DNA of 64,000 nucleotides from Lamellibrachia satsuma (Eukaryota > Annelida > Polychaeta > Sabellida > Siboglinidae). Numbering within the stretch: the stretch's first letter is position 1; the number at the start of each line of letters is the position of its first letter. This document shows positions 46,905 through 58,308 of the stretch, piece by piece. The notes beneath the pieces are model-generated. The model saw only the letters and a list, made by a program, of their open reading frames with translations, was not told the DNA's origin and searched no databases. A program made the translations under genes and the position numbers. The DNA lies in NCBI GenBank assembly GCA_033239005.1, contig BSQZ01000039.1, positions 3,760,816 to 3,824,815 of the forward strand, in the 5' to 3' direction.

Positions 46905-47582
46905 ATCGTCCGTTTCTACGAAGAGTGATAATCGTTTGCATCATGCCATCTGTTTCAGCAGCAAGGTTGACATCCTTGATATTCATCGCATTGGGTATGT
47001 TGGACGGCGCGACAAAGTTCACAGAACCTTCAGCCATCTTTTTGTGTCGCCGAGTCCCCGCCATGGTTATCGGTTTCCTTGACCTGTTGTCGGTTGGGTT
47101 TTTGTTTCCCGATATGTACTTCAAAGTCAAGTTGTAAGGCAGTCTTGGTTTCTTCCATATGGCTAGAAGCGCCGTTCGGATTAGCTGTTGCGGGTTTAAT
47201 CTTTCTGTCTTGAGTTAGTATGCTGCCTAACTGTAATGGACATGGATCTTCCACGAGTGCGTCTTCCAATGAACCAGCCAGTGCATTGTCACGCATCTCC
47301 TGTGCGTGTTCGTCTTTTCCATACACAGTGAAGTCATCGCTAATGTTCTTTGTCGATTTAATGTGACTGATGACATTCCTAATGTGTTCCCGGAAAATTT
47401 CACTCGCTGACGATATCAGATCAGTCTTTTGTATCTAGATAGGCCATTATGTGTTCTGAACGTCGTTGTATATCTGGACGATGGACGAAGCTCCAACTTA
47501 TGCTAACCGTTGAACAGATCCAATTTGCTGAACAGGGCTGCCCCGTTGAGATCATGTACGAGTTCATCTAGCGTCGGCATTT
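46905..47582 (-). pseudogene. Ty3/Gypsy pol fragment, minus strand
   Basis: The start at 47,582 reads MPTLDELVHDLNGAALFSKL, then LELRPSSRYTTTFRTHNGLS: the RT block before the catalytic aspartates. It continues in pieces (SEIFREHIRNVI, KNISDDFTVYGKDEHAQEM) to about 47,270. Near 47,125-46,915 the frame shows ISGNKNPTDNRSR and AEGSVNFVAPSNIPNAM, the RNase H-to-integrase linker. The RT thumb and RNase H between are deleted or replaced, and stops and frameshifts are frequent. No LTR was found. Confidence 0.75.
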
Positions 47583-48502
47583 CGTGGCGTTCTCGTATGA
47601 TAGCCTTGTTAGACTCACGCATACTATAAACCGTCAACGGTTAGGTTTTAAAGAATATATTAAAAAGTTAGAGAATGAATTCATCCCTCATCGACTTGTG
47701 AGTAATATTAACAGACATAAAGGAAAAGTACCTCTAAACAAGGAATCAGTAAAGAAAATTAAGAAAAAACACAATTTATGGAAACGTTATATGGAGACAA
47801 AAGAAGGAAAATACTACACTGAATATTGTAGGGCTAGAAATCAAGTCCGTAAATTAACGAGAATGATACAGAAGAAATTTGAGATGAAGCTAGCAACAGA
47901 AGCTAAGACAAACCCAAAAGCAGTATGGAAATATATGAACTCCAAAACCAAGAATCGGGAAGGTGTTTAAGACCTGAACACAGACCCTAAAGATCCTAAG
48001 TCTAGAATCACAGATTCTGATAGGGAAAAAGCAGATGTCTTAGGACTTTTTTCAAGTGTTTTTACTACAGAGCCAGATGGTGATGTCCCTCATATCCCAC
48101 CAGTGAAGGTAAGGCACATCGTGGAAGAAATGACTATTGATGAGGAAATTAAAAAAAACAAACTTTATAACCTTAATGTGTGTAAATCAGAACGACCAGA
48201 TGGTGTTCATCCTAGGTTGTTGAAAGAGCTATATAATCATCTATGTAAACTACTAGCTAGGCTATTTAATAATTCACTGACTGTGGGTGAACTACCAAAG
48301 GAATGGTAACAGGGAAGTATCTCAGCCATATTTAAGAAGGGTAATCGAAAAAACGCAGGAAATTATAGACCAGTCAGCTTAACAAGTATAATATGTAAAT
48401 GTATGGAACAATGTGTCAAATACCATATTGTCAATCATATGATTAGAAAAAAATTATTCAGTATGCAACAATTTGGTTTTATTAAAGGTCGTTCTACGAA
48501 AT
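47583..48502 (+). pseudogene. CR1-clade N-terminal RT half
   Basis: Frames read KKHNLWKRYMETKEGKYYTE, AVWKYMNSKTKNREGV, ADVLGLFSSVFTTEPDGD, RPDGVHPRLLKEL, FNNSLTVGELPKEW, IFKKGNRKNAGNYRPVSLTS and QQFGFIKGRST, the order seen from endonuclease end to the RT fingers in CR1. It is cut off at 48,502, upstream of the catalytic motifs, and interrupted by stops near 47,968 and 48,307. The 3' half at 26,272-27,278 is of the same CR1 type and starts near where this one stops. Confidence 0.8.
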
Positions 48503-48966
48503 AGTTGGGGGAAATTGTTATTGTTAGATCAGCCATGATATTTTCTACAAGCCAAGGACAGTGATCGTGAAGTTTGTGAGACGTGACACGAAGACAGCAT
48601 TGTTGCATAAGAAAAAGAACCTGCGAAACGTAACGGGACCAAATATGTTTTTCACAGACGACCTCACCAAGACGAAAGCTAGGATGTTGTATGAACTCAG
48701 GCAGGCAGCTGACATTAAGAGAGCTTACTCCCTTGATTGCAAACTCTTCTGTGACAAAAAAATGCACAACGGCGAGGAGAAAAGGTGCAACATCGAATCG
48801 CCTCATGACCTTTTCTCACTCGGCTGGTCTGACGAGAGAGTGAGAGAGTTTTACCTGAACTAAAGTGAATTTTCAAAGTCAATTTGTTTCTCCTTGAACT
48901 CTTGGCTTGACATCATGCGTATACAATATCCATGCAGCATATGCAATAGAAATATCCGAAATAATG
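48503..48966 (+). mobile_element. ORF1-like nucleic-acid-binding fragment, copy 2
   Basis: Near-identical to 25,853-26,271. The open frame from 48,561 (100 codons) again ends in SDERVREFYLN. Here the next block follows directly, without the CR1 insertion seen in copy 1. The left junction is with the CR1 half ending GRST. Confidence 0.75.
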
Positions 48967-50290
48967 CTATATTTTGTGAACACTGTAATCATTGGCTTCA
49001 TCGTCAATAAGTACTAATCTGACCAAAGAACAATTTAATAAGTATTCTTCTACTGAAGAAAACAGGTTCTGTAAAACATGCTTAACTAATTTATTCCCTT
49101 TCGGTGATCTCGCTGATGAAGAATTTTTTTTAATATGTCAGGTGTTGATGATAACTTGATTGAACTTTGTGAACAATGTACACACCTAAATTATGTTCCT
49201 TTTACTTACTCTGATAAAATTATTACACTATAAATCAGAGTATAGATCCAGACAATAATTTACATAAGAGAGTAAATGTAGATAGCGTATATTATATGAT
49301 GAATTCAACAGTAAAGTTGTACCGAAACGTGAAGGATTATCTAACTTCTCAATAATACATTTTAACATCAGAAGTATGGTTGCCAACTTTAATAACAAAC
49401 TAAAGGCATGTATCGCTCAATTAGATTGCAAATTTGATGTCATTGCAATTTCAGAAACTTGCATGAATGACAATGAAAGTGAGTGAGTTTCAGTTAGAAA
49501 ATCATAACTCCTATTACATTTCTAGACAACACAGAACAGGAGGTGGGGTTGCTCTGTATATAAATATGGCTTTAAAGCATAAACCGTTACCAATTTTTTC
49601 AAAATGTATAGACAGTTGTGCTGAAGGTACTTGTGCTGAAATCACCACTAGTCGGCGTTAAAACATCAGTGTTGCGTCAATTCATCGTGCACGAAATACT
49701 GACTTAACTTTATTAAATGAACATAGAATAGAATATATGTTTCGCAACTGTAACGGTAAAGCCATGTACTTGTATGGAGACTTTAATGTAGATCTACTAC
49801 AATGTGAAAATCATGCAGCTAAAGGTAACTTTATTGACCAGATTTATAGCTATGGATTACATCCTTTAATAACTAGACCTACGAGGATAACAAAGCAAAG
49901 TGCAACACTTATAGATAATATATTTACAACAGAGCTTGAAAGGTATGCAGCCAGTGGCCTAATCATAATCAGTGATCCCTTGCCTGTCTTCCAAATTTGC
50001 GATTACGTAGACAATATTCATCAAAAGGAAAACCAATGTGTCGAAACACGACCAATTAATAAATAAAAATTACAATCATTGCTTTAGCAATTATGAAATA
50101 GGCGGTTATTTTGAACAATGAAGATGTTAATATCACTTATACCAAGTTCATTGAAACATTCACAAATACTTATGAATCTAGTTTTCCTGTTAGAAATCTT
50201 TCTCGATAGACCAAAAGGCACATAAACTCTGGATGACTCCAGGATAAAAAAAATACATATAAGAAAAATATCGTACTCTACAAGCGTTTC
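48967..50290 (+). pseudogene. CR1-group PHD-endonuclease fragment, second copy
   Basis: Parallels 27,279-28,620: FCEHCNHWLH, CIAQLDCKFDVIAISETC near 49,410, RTGGGVALYINMALKHKPLP near 49,535, YLYGDFNVDLLQCENH at about 49,765, and RPTRITKQSATLIDNIFTTE. It stops before the RT, where a Gypsy fragment begins. Frameshifts and stops differ from the first copy, so each decayed separately. Confidence 0.83.
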
Positions 50291-50291
50291 T

Positions 50292-51175
50292 GACAGATTC
50301 CGATTGATGAAGAGAGCCAACTATTAACGACATTTATCACACCATTCGGACGATATGCATTTTGCAGACTTCCATTTGGAATTTCTTCATCTGAGATATT
50401 TCAGCGGAAAATGTATGCACTTCTCGACGGCATGAATGGAGTGGAAGTTGTAATTGACGACATCGAGGAACACGACGCTCGCCTCGATGTTGTGATTAGG
50501 ATCATAAACGACTCGGGCCTGAAACTCAACCCAAGAAAATGCGTCTTCCGACAAACCGAATTGACATATTTTGGTCACCTTATCGGCGGGGACGGCATCA
50601 AGCCTAACCCGGACAGTGTCGAAGCTCTACTGAAACTGTCACGTCCGAACAATGTCAGCGAACTGAGAACGGTACTGGGTATGTTCCAGTATCTGGGCAA
50701 GTTTGTGTATGATATGTCGTCGGTGATGAAACAAATGACAGACCTACTAAAGTCCGATGTTATATGGTCGTGGGACCACACACAGCAAACTTCGTTTGAC
50801 AAGACGAAAGAACTGCTAGCGACTACACCGACGTTGTCGTACTATGACTCGACCACGCCGACGGCAATGAGCGCAGCTTTGGAATCAGCGCGGTGCTGAT
50901 GCAGTTGGTCGAGGGTGTTCTAAAGCCAATCGCCTTTACATCACGAACGCTAACGACTGCTGAACAGCGATAAGCTCAAATCGAAAAAGAATGTCTGGCA
51001 GGGGTCTGGGCGTGTGAGAGATTCTCTAGATAACTGGTCGGACTGAGCGAATTCAAGCTACTCACCGACCATCGACCACTGGTTCCACTCATGAATACAA
51101 AGCGCACAGACGACGTACCGCTCCGCTGTCAGCGATTGCTCATGAGGGCCATGCGTTTCAACCCTACTGTCTAAA
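50292..51175 (+). pseudogene. Ty3/Gypsy RT and RNase H fragment, plus strand
   Basis: Reads ESQLLTTFITPFGRYAFCRL and PFGISSSSEIFQRKM (50,310-50,415), then VEVVIDDIEEHDARLDVVIR where the YIDD catalytic box has become VIDD and about ten following residues are missing, and LNPRKCVFRQTELTYFGHLI and LRTVLGMFQYLGKFV. The RNase H part (TPTLSYYDSTTPTAMSAALE) follows but with stops and a frameshift from 50,899 on. The upstream catalytic domain, integrase and LTRs are absent. The uninterrupted 162-codon stretch suggests moderate age. Confidence 0.85.
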
Positions 51176-51364
51176 ACAGGCATCAAAACAGCCGAGGTTG
51201 CCAATGGATTCCAGAGATAAAACTAGGTCACGAGACTTACGTACACTATACCGTGGGCTTTAAGTATCAGTAACATATAACTAGACAAAATCTACTGGTG
51301 ACCCATCAACTGTTCCCTGTTTAATTTCTATTAAAAAAAACCAAGAGATTAGATAGCATCACCT

Positions 51365-51960
51365 TGCTGTTAGAAACCCATGTTGGGTTTATTAGTTTAT
51401 GTTTTACAAGGAATTCCACCACTAATTAACGTTTCTAAAAATATGCACGTTAAACTCACCGGTAATTTCCTGAATAATGGCATACTGTTTGCTTCATTCC
51501 ATTCTGAATACACTATTCCCTCTTTTTCCAAGTTTGTAAGTGGTTTACTAATTGGCTCTAGATTGTAGGAGTTTTGGTGCTATATACATTTTTTTAATAT
51601 TCTCTTTTGATAGTTTTTTCCTGGACTCTTTCTCTTTTTTTCCAGAGGAAAAAATCTCTCAATAATGCCCTCGATCTCATCTTTTAAACAGGACCAGCAT
51701 CATGCTTCTGTTTTGTTCTTCAGTATGTTACTCCAATCTGTTTTTGTTGATATAACTAAGGAAACAATAATTTCATTGTATACGAGGTATAGATACTATC
51801 TGTCATCAACCCCTGCACTTACTAGTGATCTCCACTGTATGTCCATGATTAAAGTCACCCATTATAACACATTTCCTCACCCCCTTAACACAATATATGA
51901 ACAAACATGGTCTACCACAGGTTACCATGTGATGTCAAGATAATATCATGTAGTATAACG
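51365..51960 (-). pseudogene. CR1-type fragment, minus strand
   Basis: On the minus strand, pieces read NLEKEGIVYSEWNEANSMPL, LPVSLTCIFLETL and HKLINPTWVS (RT fingers of CR1). Further right, near 51,850, VIMGDFNHGHT is the endonuclease catalytic block. The endonuclease-to-RT spacing is far too short, so an internal part is deleted. 51,365-51,560 matches 54,240-54,500. 51,176-51,364 shows nothing. Confidence 0.6.
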
Positions 51961-52255
51961 AAATACCATGGTATACCATCTATCTATGGTTTATTTTGAT
52001 GAGGGGTTGCCATGGTGACAGTGCCACTGATGGGGCGTGTGATTCCATGAATTGTACACATCGATATATGCTTCCGCTGTTGGCGGAAACAATGACAGTT
52101 TTTTAATTATTTATCGTGACATCGGGACGCGACAATGTTGCGATGGTTGCAGTAAGAGTTGTTAGTCCAACCGCGTGGATAGTCAGTTCAGTTGTCCATG
52201 TCTGAAACTCATCTCGCTTACTCTGATGTTCTAAGCCAACTGAGCGAGCTTAGGG
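51961..52255 (+). promoter_or_regulatory. Presumed promoter/5' region of the fibrinogen-domain gene
   Basis: Lies directly upstream of the first coding exon. GTTGCCATGGTGAC at 52,006-52,019 is a near-perfect RFX X-box. No TATA box at a convincing distance. An upstream frame from ATG at 52,198 (35 codons) overlaps the start of the main frame in another phase and could act as a uORF. Confidence 0.35.
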
Positions 52256-52421
52256 ATGCCGGTCGACATGGAAGACGGAGAGCCAACATACCGACGAGCT
52301 GAAGCAAGTGGTCAGACGGCAACACGACGAATGTCTGTCTGGCTGGTACTGCTCCTGGCGACGGCGGCCATTTTGACTCATGGCAGTGATAACATTGTTC
52401 AAGCATCTGGTGTCGACAAAC
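52256..52421 (+). CDS. Fibrinogen-domain/Methyltransf_FA-like gene, exon 1 (signal or anchor)
   Basis: An open frame ends at the donor AAAC|gtgagt in phase 1. In-frame ATGs lie at 52,256, 52,268 (best context, G at -3 and +4) and 52,331. From the last one, MSVWLVLLLATAAILTHG is a textbook signal peptide with likely cleavage before SDN. From the earlier ones, 25 or 21 residues ending in RR precede the hydrophobic stretch, which would suit a type II membrane anchor. The phase-1 end joins exon 2 at 57,352 in frame (GVDK-P-ADCVDV). I know of no family that fixes the start. Skipped exons in the 4.9-kb intron are possible. Confidence 0.65.
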
Positions 52422-54239
52422 GTGAGTTACAATAACTAACGCTTGGATCGTTGAGCAAAATCGACAACATAGAATTGTTGTTAATTAATAAAATTAAATA
52501 ATTGACGTTTGCCGAATCACCCGCACATTCCCCACTCGCAACAACACACATACCTACGCGGATACTTATGATACTTTAATACTGCCACACATTTAAGCTG
52601 TGACCAGTTTATAGCTTGCATCACTAGTAATAATCACAAGATCAAATTGATAAGATCGTTTAAATAAATATTCATATACTGAATGACTTGCAAAATGCTT
52701 TTGTCAAATTGGCAAAACTTAAACTATAATTATACTATTATGGAAAGCAACATTGAATATATCGGTGTGTGCGTGGAAATCGTGCGCTCGCGTGTGTGCG
52801 TGCGCGAGTGCGTGTGTGCGGGTGTGAAACGGGTGTCGTTGGGAGTTAGTGAATGAATTGTATTTGATTGTGCTTGCCAAACAATTACATTCGAGTTGCC
52901 TGAAATCGTGTCCTACTTGTTTGCATTGATGTAGTGCAGTACATATTTCAAACACTATTAACCTAAGACGTTCACACTGAAAGAATATGCGTCATGTGTT
53001 TTGATCAACGACAAACGAAGTGACGAATACTTTGTTAAGTGATTCTTAATAGTTATAAGCTAAACATGACATCGAGCCCTACGCGATCGCGTTTATCAAA
53101 CACTGTCGGCGGCTTTCAAAAGCTTCATGCATCCGATCCGATGCATGCTGTGAAAACGCAATCCACAAAGAGATAAATACGGCCTGACATGACGGGCGGC
53201 CGGGCACTGAAACGTGGCCTGTTCCACGACTAGATGTTAGCCTTATCACTGTTTGATTTACTGCATGTGACTCGGCTAGTGTTTGCTAAAACATGTTGAC
53301 GTTGGTGTTGCGCCAAATGCAAGGATAATATACGTTGCATTTATGTGAATTACTGACAAGCACAAATCATACAATGTGTGGGAGAATGACGGCATCGGAC
53401 GATATAATGGACACTGCGATCCATAGTACCAAGTTGTTATTCGACCAACATGCTAAAGAAGAAAACTCAAACAGTCCAATGTAGTTATGAGCGCATCCAC
53501 CTGATACAAACCCAAACCTCTGATCATCAGGGTGGGTGAACAGAAGCTCACAGATCCTAAAAGTAATTCCAAACACCGCTGAAGGTAAAGATGTGCACCG
53601 ACAATACGTATCGAACGCAGTGTCAGTGATGTGTTGGTTGGAGCGTTCTCGGATCAAACGGTGAACACAGCAGCTGAATCAGTTAAAGTCATCACTTTAA
53701 TAATTCAAAAACAAGCTTTTAACGTTCCCACCAAGCCTTTATCGTTATACATGCGTACTTAGTTAGACAAAGGCGTGTCTTTATTTATTTAGAAGTGAGC
53801 CTGTGTGCCTTCGTATATAATCAATGTACGACGACACACGCTATACCGGGTCAAACACAGACGAGCTCAACTGGTCTTCACATCTGTGAAAGGACTGCGC
53901 GATGTTTCTGTCTGTTGCGAAAATTCCTTACTAAACAATTGAGCAAACGCCAAACGAGATTGATACACATATCTCTGTGCAAGAATCGGTCGTGTAAAAC
54001 CCTTCGCGAGACTGACTAGCGATGACCAGGAGATGAACCTGTTGGAATCTTTCATCAAAGCTCACAATCGAGAGAGGCGGGATTCAGTATCTAGGTTGCA
54101 GTGTCTAAGCACGCTTTTACAAGATTTTTCTACAAGATACAAAGCAAAACATCCAGACGGCAAGTAGACAAGACAGTCATTGTCTTATCGAAATTCCAAC
54201 GATTATTCATTGTGTAACCCTCCCTTCTGATGTATTTGT

Positions 54240-54500
54240 TATTTTTTAAGTTATGTTTTAAAACATGACCTTGCTTTAGAACCCATGCTTAGGTTTGTTA
54301 ATTAATTTATGTTTTACAAGGAATTCCTCCACGAATTCATGTTTCTAAGAATGTGCATATAACTGATGCTAAGCTCACTGGTCTGTAACTTTGTGTATAA
54401 TGGCGTTATGTTTGCTTCATTCCATTCTAAACAGACTATTCCCTCTTTAAAGTGACAACTTGCAAGTGGATTACTAATTTACTCTACAATTTACAAACAG
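54240..54500 (-). mobile_element. CR1-type fragment, second copy
   Basis: Aligns with 51,365-51,560 over about 200 bp (gtttatgttttacaaggaat, tttgcttcattccattct, actattccctcttt). Same orientation. Contains the RT-fingers segment only. Confidence 0.7.
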
Positions 54501-54824
54501 GTTTGGAGGCACATTAACCACTCCAAGTGAAGAAGAAAAGAAGAAGAAAAATGTTTTTAATTGACCCATTACATATTTCAAATAATACATATATATCCAT
54601 GTTAAATTATTATTTGGAATAATACAAGTGTATAAGGTTGTACGTAAACATGGTATATATTAAGGTAAACAAACAAATAGGGTCAGGAGACTCCTCTAAG
54701 GTTTTGACAGTCGCTAACGAGGAGCCACCTTGCAAAATGAAATTAAACTAAATCAGTTAGTCACACATATATAATTCTTCCGAGAAGAGAAGAAGAAAAA
54801 AAAACATAATAATAATATCATACC

Positions 54825-55034
<210 letters not shown>

Positions 55035-55129
55035 CATATGCTTGTTCGTGTGCATGTGCATGGTCGTGTATTAATATTCTCGCTTGTATTTTTTAATGTT
55101 GCATAAATATTTTTTTTCATTTGCTTGAA

Positions 55130-56170
55130 TCTTTATAATTTTGTAAAAAATTTAGTTTTGCATACTGAACAAATCCTTGTAAGGTAAGGTGTATAATAAG
55201 CTTTTCTGTAACTATAGTGGGAATATTTTAAAGTAAAAATGGTAAATTATGCCGAAGACATTTCTTTACAAATTCGTGTTTAGTTTTATAAGTATATATT
55301 TCATTTTTGATTCGTGTATCATAATTACGTATGTCATAGTTGAAGATTATTCTCCAGTTTTGTAAATAAACTGGTAAATTGTTATGTAAATATTTATAAT
55401 AAAATTTTAACTGTTGTAATTTAAGAATGCCATCTAATTTTACCACGCTGACTTTTTTTAATGAGTGGCTCTGTGTAGGAATTATAATTACTTAAGGTAA
55501 TAATTCTCAAAGCTTTCTTTTGAAGTTGTATTATTCTATTTATTTGAAACCCCAAGCCATGATGCAATTATTAATGAATTATATGATAACGTTTTAACTT
55601 GTTGTGATAACACATGTTTTAATTTATTTAAAATACCAATCTTTTTAGAACATGCGTTTGACTTTTTTCAGTATGCCTTTTCTAGTTCAGATTTGTATCA
55701 ATAATTAAACTCCTTAAATTGTTCAATATCTGTATCATCTATCTTCAGAGTAAGCGTCTGTACATTTTTATTTGCCGTTTGGAATGTCATATATTTAGAT
55801 TTTGCAATGTTTAATAATAATTTATTTATTTTGAGCCATTTATTTATTTTTAAAAGTTCATAATTTATTAAAAATTATAAATTATCATTTTGTATGTTAT
55901 CATTAAGAGTACTTAAAATACTTGATAAGGTTGTGTCATCATCATCATAAACTATGAAATTAAACATTTTACAGGCTTGTACAAAATCATTCATATATAT
56001 ATAATAAATAACAGAGGTCCTAGAATTGAGCCCTGTGGTTATTGGTAACATGTTTGTTTTTATATGATCAATTTCACTATATTGTTTACGATTATTTAGG
56101 TAGCTACTGAATAAATTCAGATTTGTACCATTTCTACCATAATATTTTAATTTGTCAATTAAAATTAAAT
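55130..56170 (-). pseudogene. CR1-group RT C-terminal half, minus strand
   Basis: Read right to left: KYYGRNGTNLNLFSSYLNNR at about 56,140, YMNDFVQACKMFNFIVYDDD at about 55,980 (the catalytic box region, damaged), and LKLQQLKFYYKYLHNNLPVY near 55,415 with KTKHEFVKKCLRHNLP just after. The middle has stops and small deletions. It continues to an AT-rich tail. Confidence 0.75.
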
Positions 56171-56374
56171 TAGCCCGTTATGCATATGGCATCATTGATC
56201 GGATTAAAGCACATTTAGCCATTCGCATATGATTAATGTTACCTATGTGTGTTTCCGATAACTTAATTAAGTTAGTAATAAAACACAGCATTATGATGAT
56301 ACAAAATAAAAGAGTAGAACCCAACCAAAATGTTACCGCTACATATCGGAAAGTTGACGGCCGTACCCACCCAG

Positions 56375-56790
56375 TAACTGTAGCGAAACTATTCTGTCTC
56401 ATCGGCCCCCTAAACATTATCCGACGAAGCGGAACGATTCAATCTCATCAGCCCCTAAAAATTGTCTGACGAAGCGGAACTGTTCGGTCTCATCGGCCCC
56501 CTATCAATGTCCTAACGATGTGAAACTCCTTCGTCCCACTGGTCCTCTAAGATTGTCTGACGAAGCGGAACACTCAAATCTCAATGGTCCTGTAAAAATG
56601 TTCTGACGAAGCGGAACTCTCAAGTCTCAACGGCCTTCTAAAATTGTTTGATGACGCGGAACCCTCAAGTATCTACGGCCCTCTAAACATTGTCTGACGA
56701 AGCGGAACGTTTTAATCTCAACGGCCTCTAAGAAAACTGTCTGGCGATGCAGAACTCTTCCGTCCTTTTGGCACCCTAAAACATTATCTG
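56375..56790. repeat. 45-46-bp minisatellite, about 9 degenerate copies
   Basis: A core gtctgacgaagcggaac followed by a tctcaacggccctctaaa-like half recurs at spacings of 45, 46, 45, 46 bp. Divergence between copies is high, so the array is old. Confidence 0.85.
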
Positions 56791-57351
56791 TCTAATCGGG
56801 GGGAAGAGGTGGGGGTGGGATGAGGGGTGCGAACACACGCAAATCACCCCAATCTTACTGGCCTGCTTGAAGATTTCATTCCTCCAGTTTCTTTCTTTCC
56901 AGTGTCTCTCTTCACCAATACGTTGTCAGCGTCACCGAAGAGTGTTGATTTAACAAACCATCAGTGTTGAACACATATATTATTAATACACATGTACAAA
57001 ACATTCGAGCGACTGTATGCACAATGGCAATAGTTCGTAACGGCCCATCAAACTGCCTGCAACACCATCATATTCAGGACATATATATATATGGAACATA
57101 AAAGAACAATTTCATTCTAGCATACGTTTTGTCAAACCATTAGCCAAACATATCCACGTGCCAATGTACTCGGCGAGATTATCTTCGACAGTTGTTGCAG
57201 CGTTTTCGAGTCAACTAACGAATGTTTGGTTGTACTTAGTTTTGTCTCTCTCGGAGAAATAATTTTCCATGAGACCTCTGTTGATTCCGCTGCGATATGT
57301 CTCTCACCAGGTCCTGTTATTACTGTCAAAATACCAGTTTTGTGCTGCTAG

Positions 57352-57473
57352 CTGCTGACTGCGTTGATGTCCAAAACGCTGGCGAAACAACTAGCGGCGT
57401 TTACACAGTGTACCCTGATGGACAGCCACGGAGTGTGTACTGCGACCTAACGACGGAGGGTGGAGGGTGGCTG
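57352..57473 (+). CDS. Fibrinogen-domain gene, exon 2 (FReD N-terminal part)
   Basis: The acceptor ctgctag|CT (phase 1) and donor CTG|gtaagt (phase 0) enclose 122 nt. The peptide starts ADCVDVQNAGETTSGVYTVY and ends VYCDLTTEGGGWL, the start of the fibrinogen-related domain with its first cysteine pair, the SGVY turn and the GGGW block. Joined to exon 3 it gives GGGWL-VFLRRQDGSVDF. FReDs bind carbohydrates or acetylated ligands in innate defence or act in cell adhesion; which applies here cannot be told. Confidence 0.92.
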
Positions 57474-58040
57474 GTAAGTACGTGCACACATTCATACGAA
57501 CGCACGCATTGACGCACGCACGAACGCACACACACGCGTATTCTCATAACATAATTACATCGTTCCAAGGCATTTTTTTCCTTTCTGTTGCTTTAATTAT
57601 GTTTCATCGCGATGTTTACGTGATACAAAAAATGCATATCTTACATTTAATTATCCGTCTGAGACTTTGTTTTATCCCCTATTTCTTATACGTCTGACAC
57701 GACTATCTATCACCCATATCTCACCTCTGCCGATGCGTTTTACAAACCATATCTTATCGCCTTGTGCGATATTTGTAGTATTCGTCTCTATCGTATGTTC
57801 CTCTGCATTATATGATTCATCCCTAACATTTCTTTACGATAACCTATAGTCCGTTTCAAACACGTCTTCCACAACATTCTAAATTATTTTACATCTACCT
57901 GTCGGTTAGTACAACCGTCTTATTTATGTTCCCGTCCATTTGTTTAGTATCTCGCTGATTTTACTTCTCCCTTGCTCACGAATAGTATGTCTTATCTTAA
58001 CGTTTTGTGTAAGATTTAAGAAGTACTTTTATGCATGTAG
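57474..58040 (+). other. Intron 2
   Basis: Begins gtaagt, ends atgcatgtag. A short CACG/CGCA run lies near 57,505-57,540; otherwise nothing. Confidence 0.8.
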
Positions 58041-58308
58041 GTATTTTTACGTCGTCAAGACGGATCCGTCGACTTCAAAAAGAACTGGACTGACTACAAG
58101 AACGGGTTTGGTGATGTCAGTGGCGAGTTCTGGTTGGGCAATGAACTGCTCCACACACTGACAAAGACGGGGAATGTTTCACTCCGAGTAGACATGGAGT
58201 CGTTCGAAGGAGAAAGCAGATTTGCCGAGTACTCAGAATTCTCTGTGGGAAACGAAGCGAGCCAATATGTATTACAGGTGGCGAAGTTCCTTTCTTCTAG
58301 TAATGCCG
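58041..58308 (+). CDS. Fibrinogen-domain gene, exon 3 (FReD core)
   Basis: The acceptor tgcatgtag and donor GCCG|gtaggt bound 268 nt, phase 0 to phase 1. The peptide includes VFLRRQDGSVDFKKNWTDYK, GFGDVSGEFWLGNELLHTLT, VSLRVDMESFEGESRFAEYS and FSVGNEASQYVLQV. This follows the family consensus closely, from the W-x-DY-x-x-GFG block through EFWLGN. It is the best-conserved part and leaves no doubt about the domain. Confidence 0.95.

Noticed and set aside
48435..48806. 123-codon minus-strand frame opposite the ORF1-like fragment
   Set aside because: A shadow of the plus-strand frame; the same shadow occurs at 25,805-26,115.
57297..57351. N-terminal extension MSLTRSCYYCQ before the fibrinogen domain
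   Set aside because: It is intron sequence ahead of the acceptor tgtgctgctag, and the signal-bearing exon at 52,256 fits in phase.
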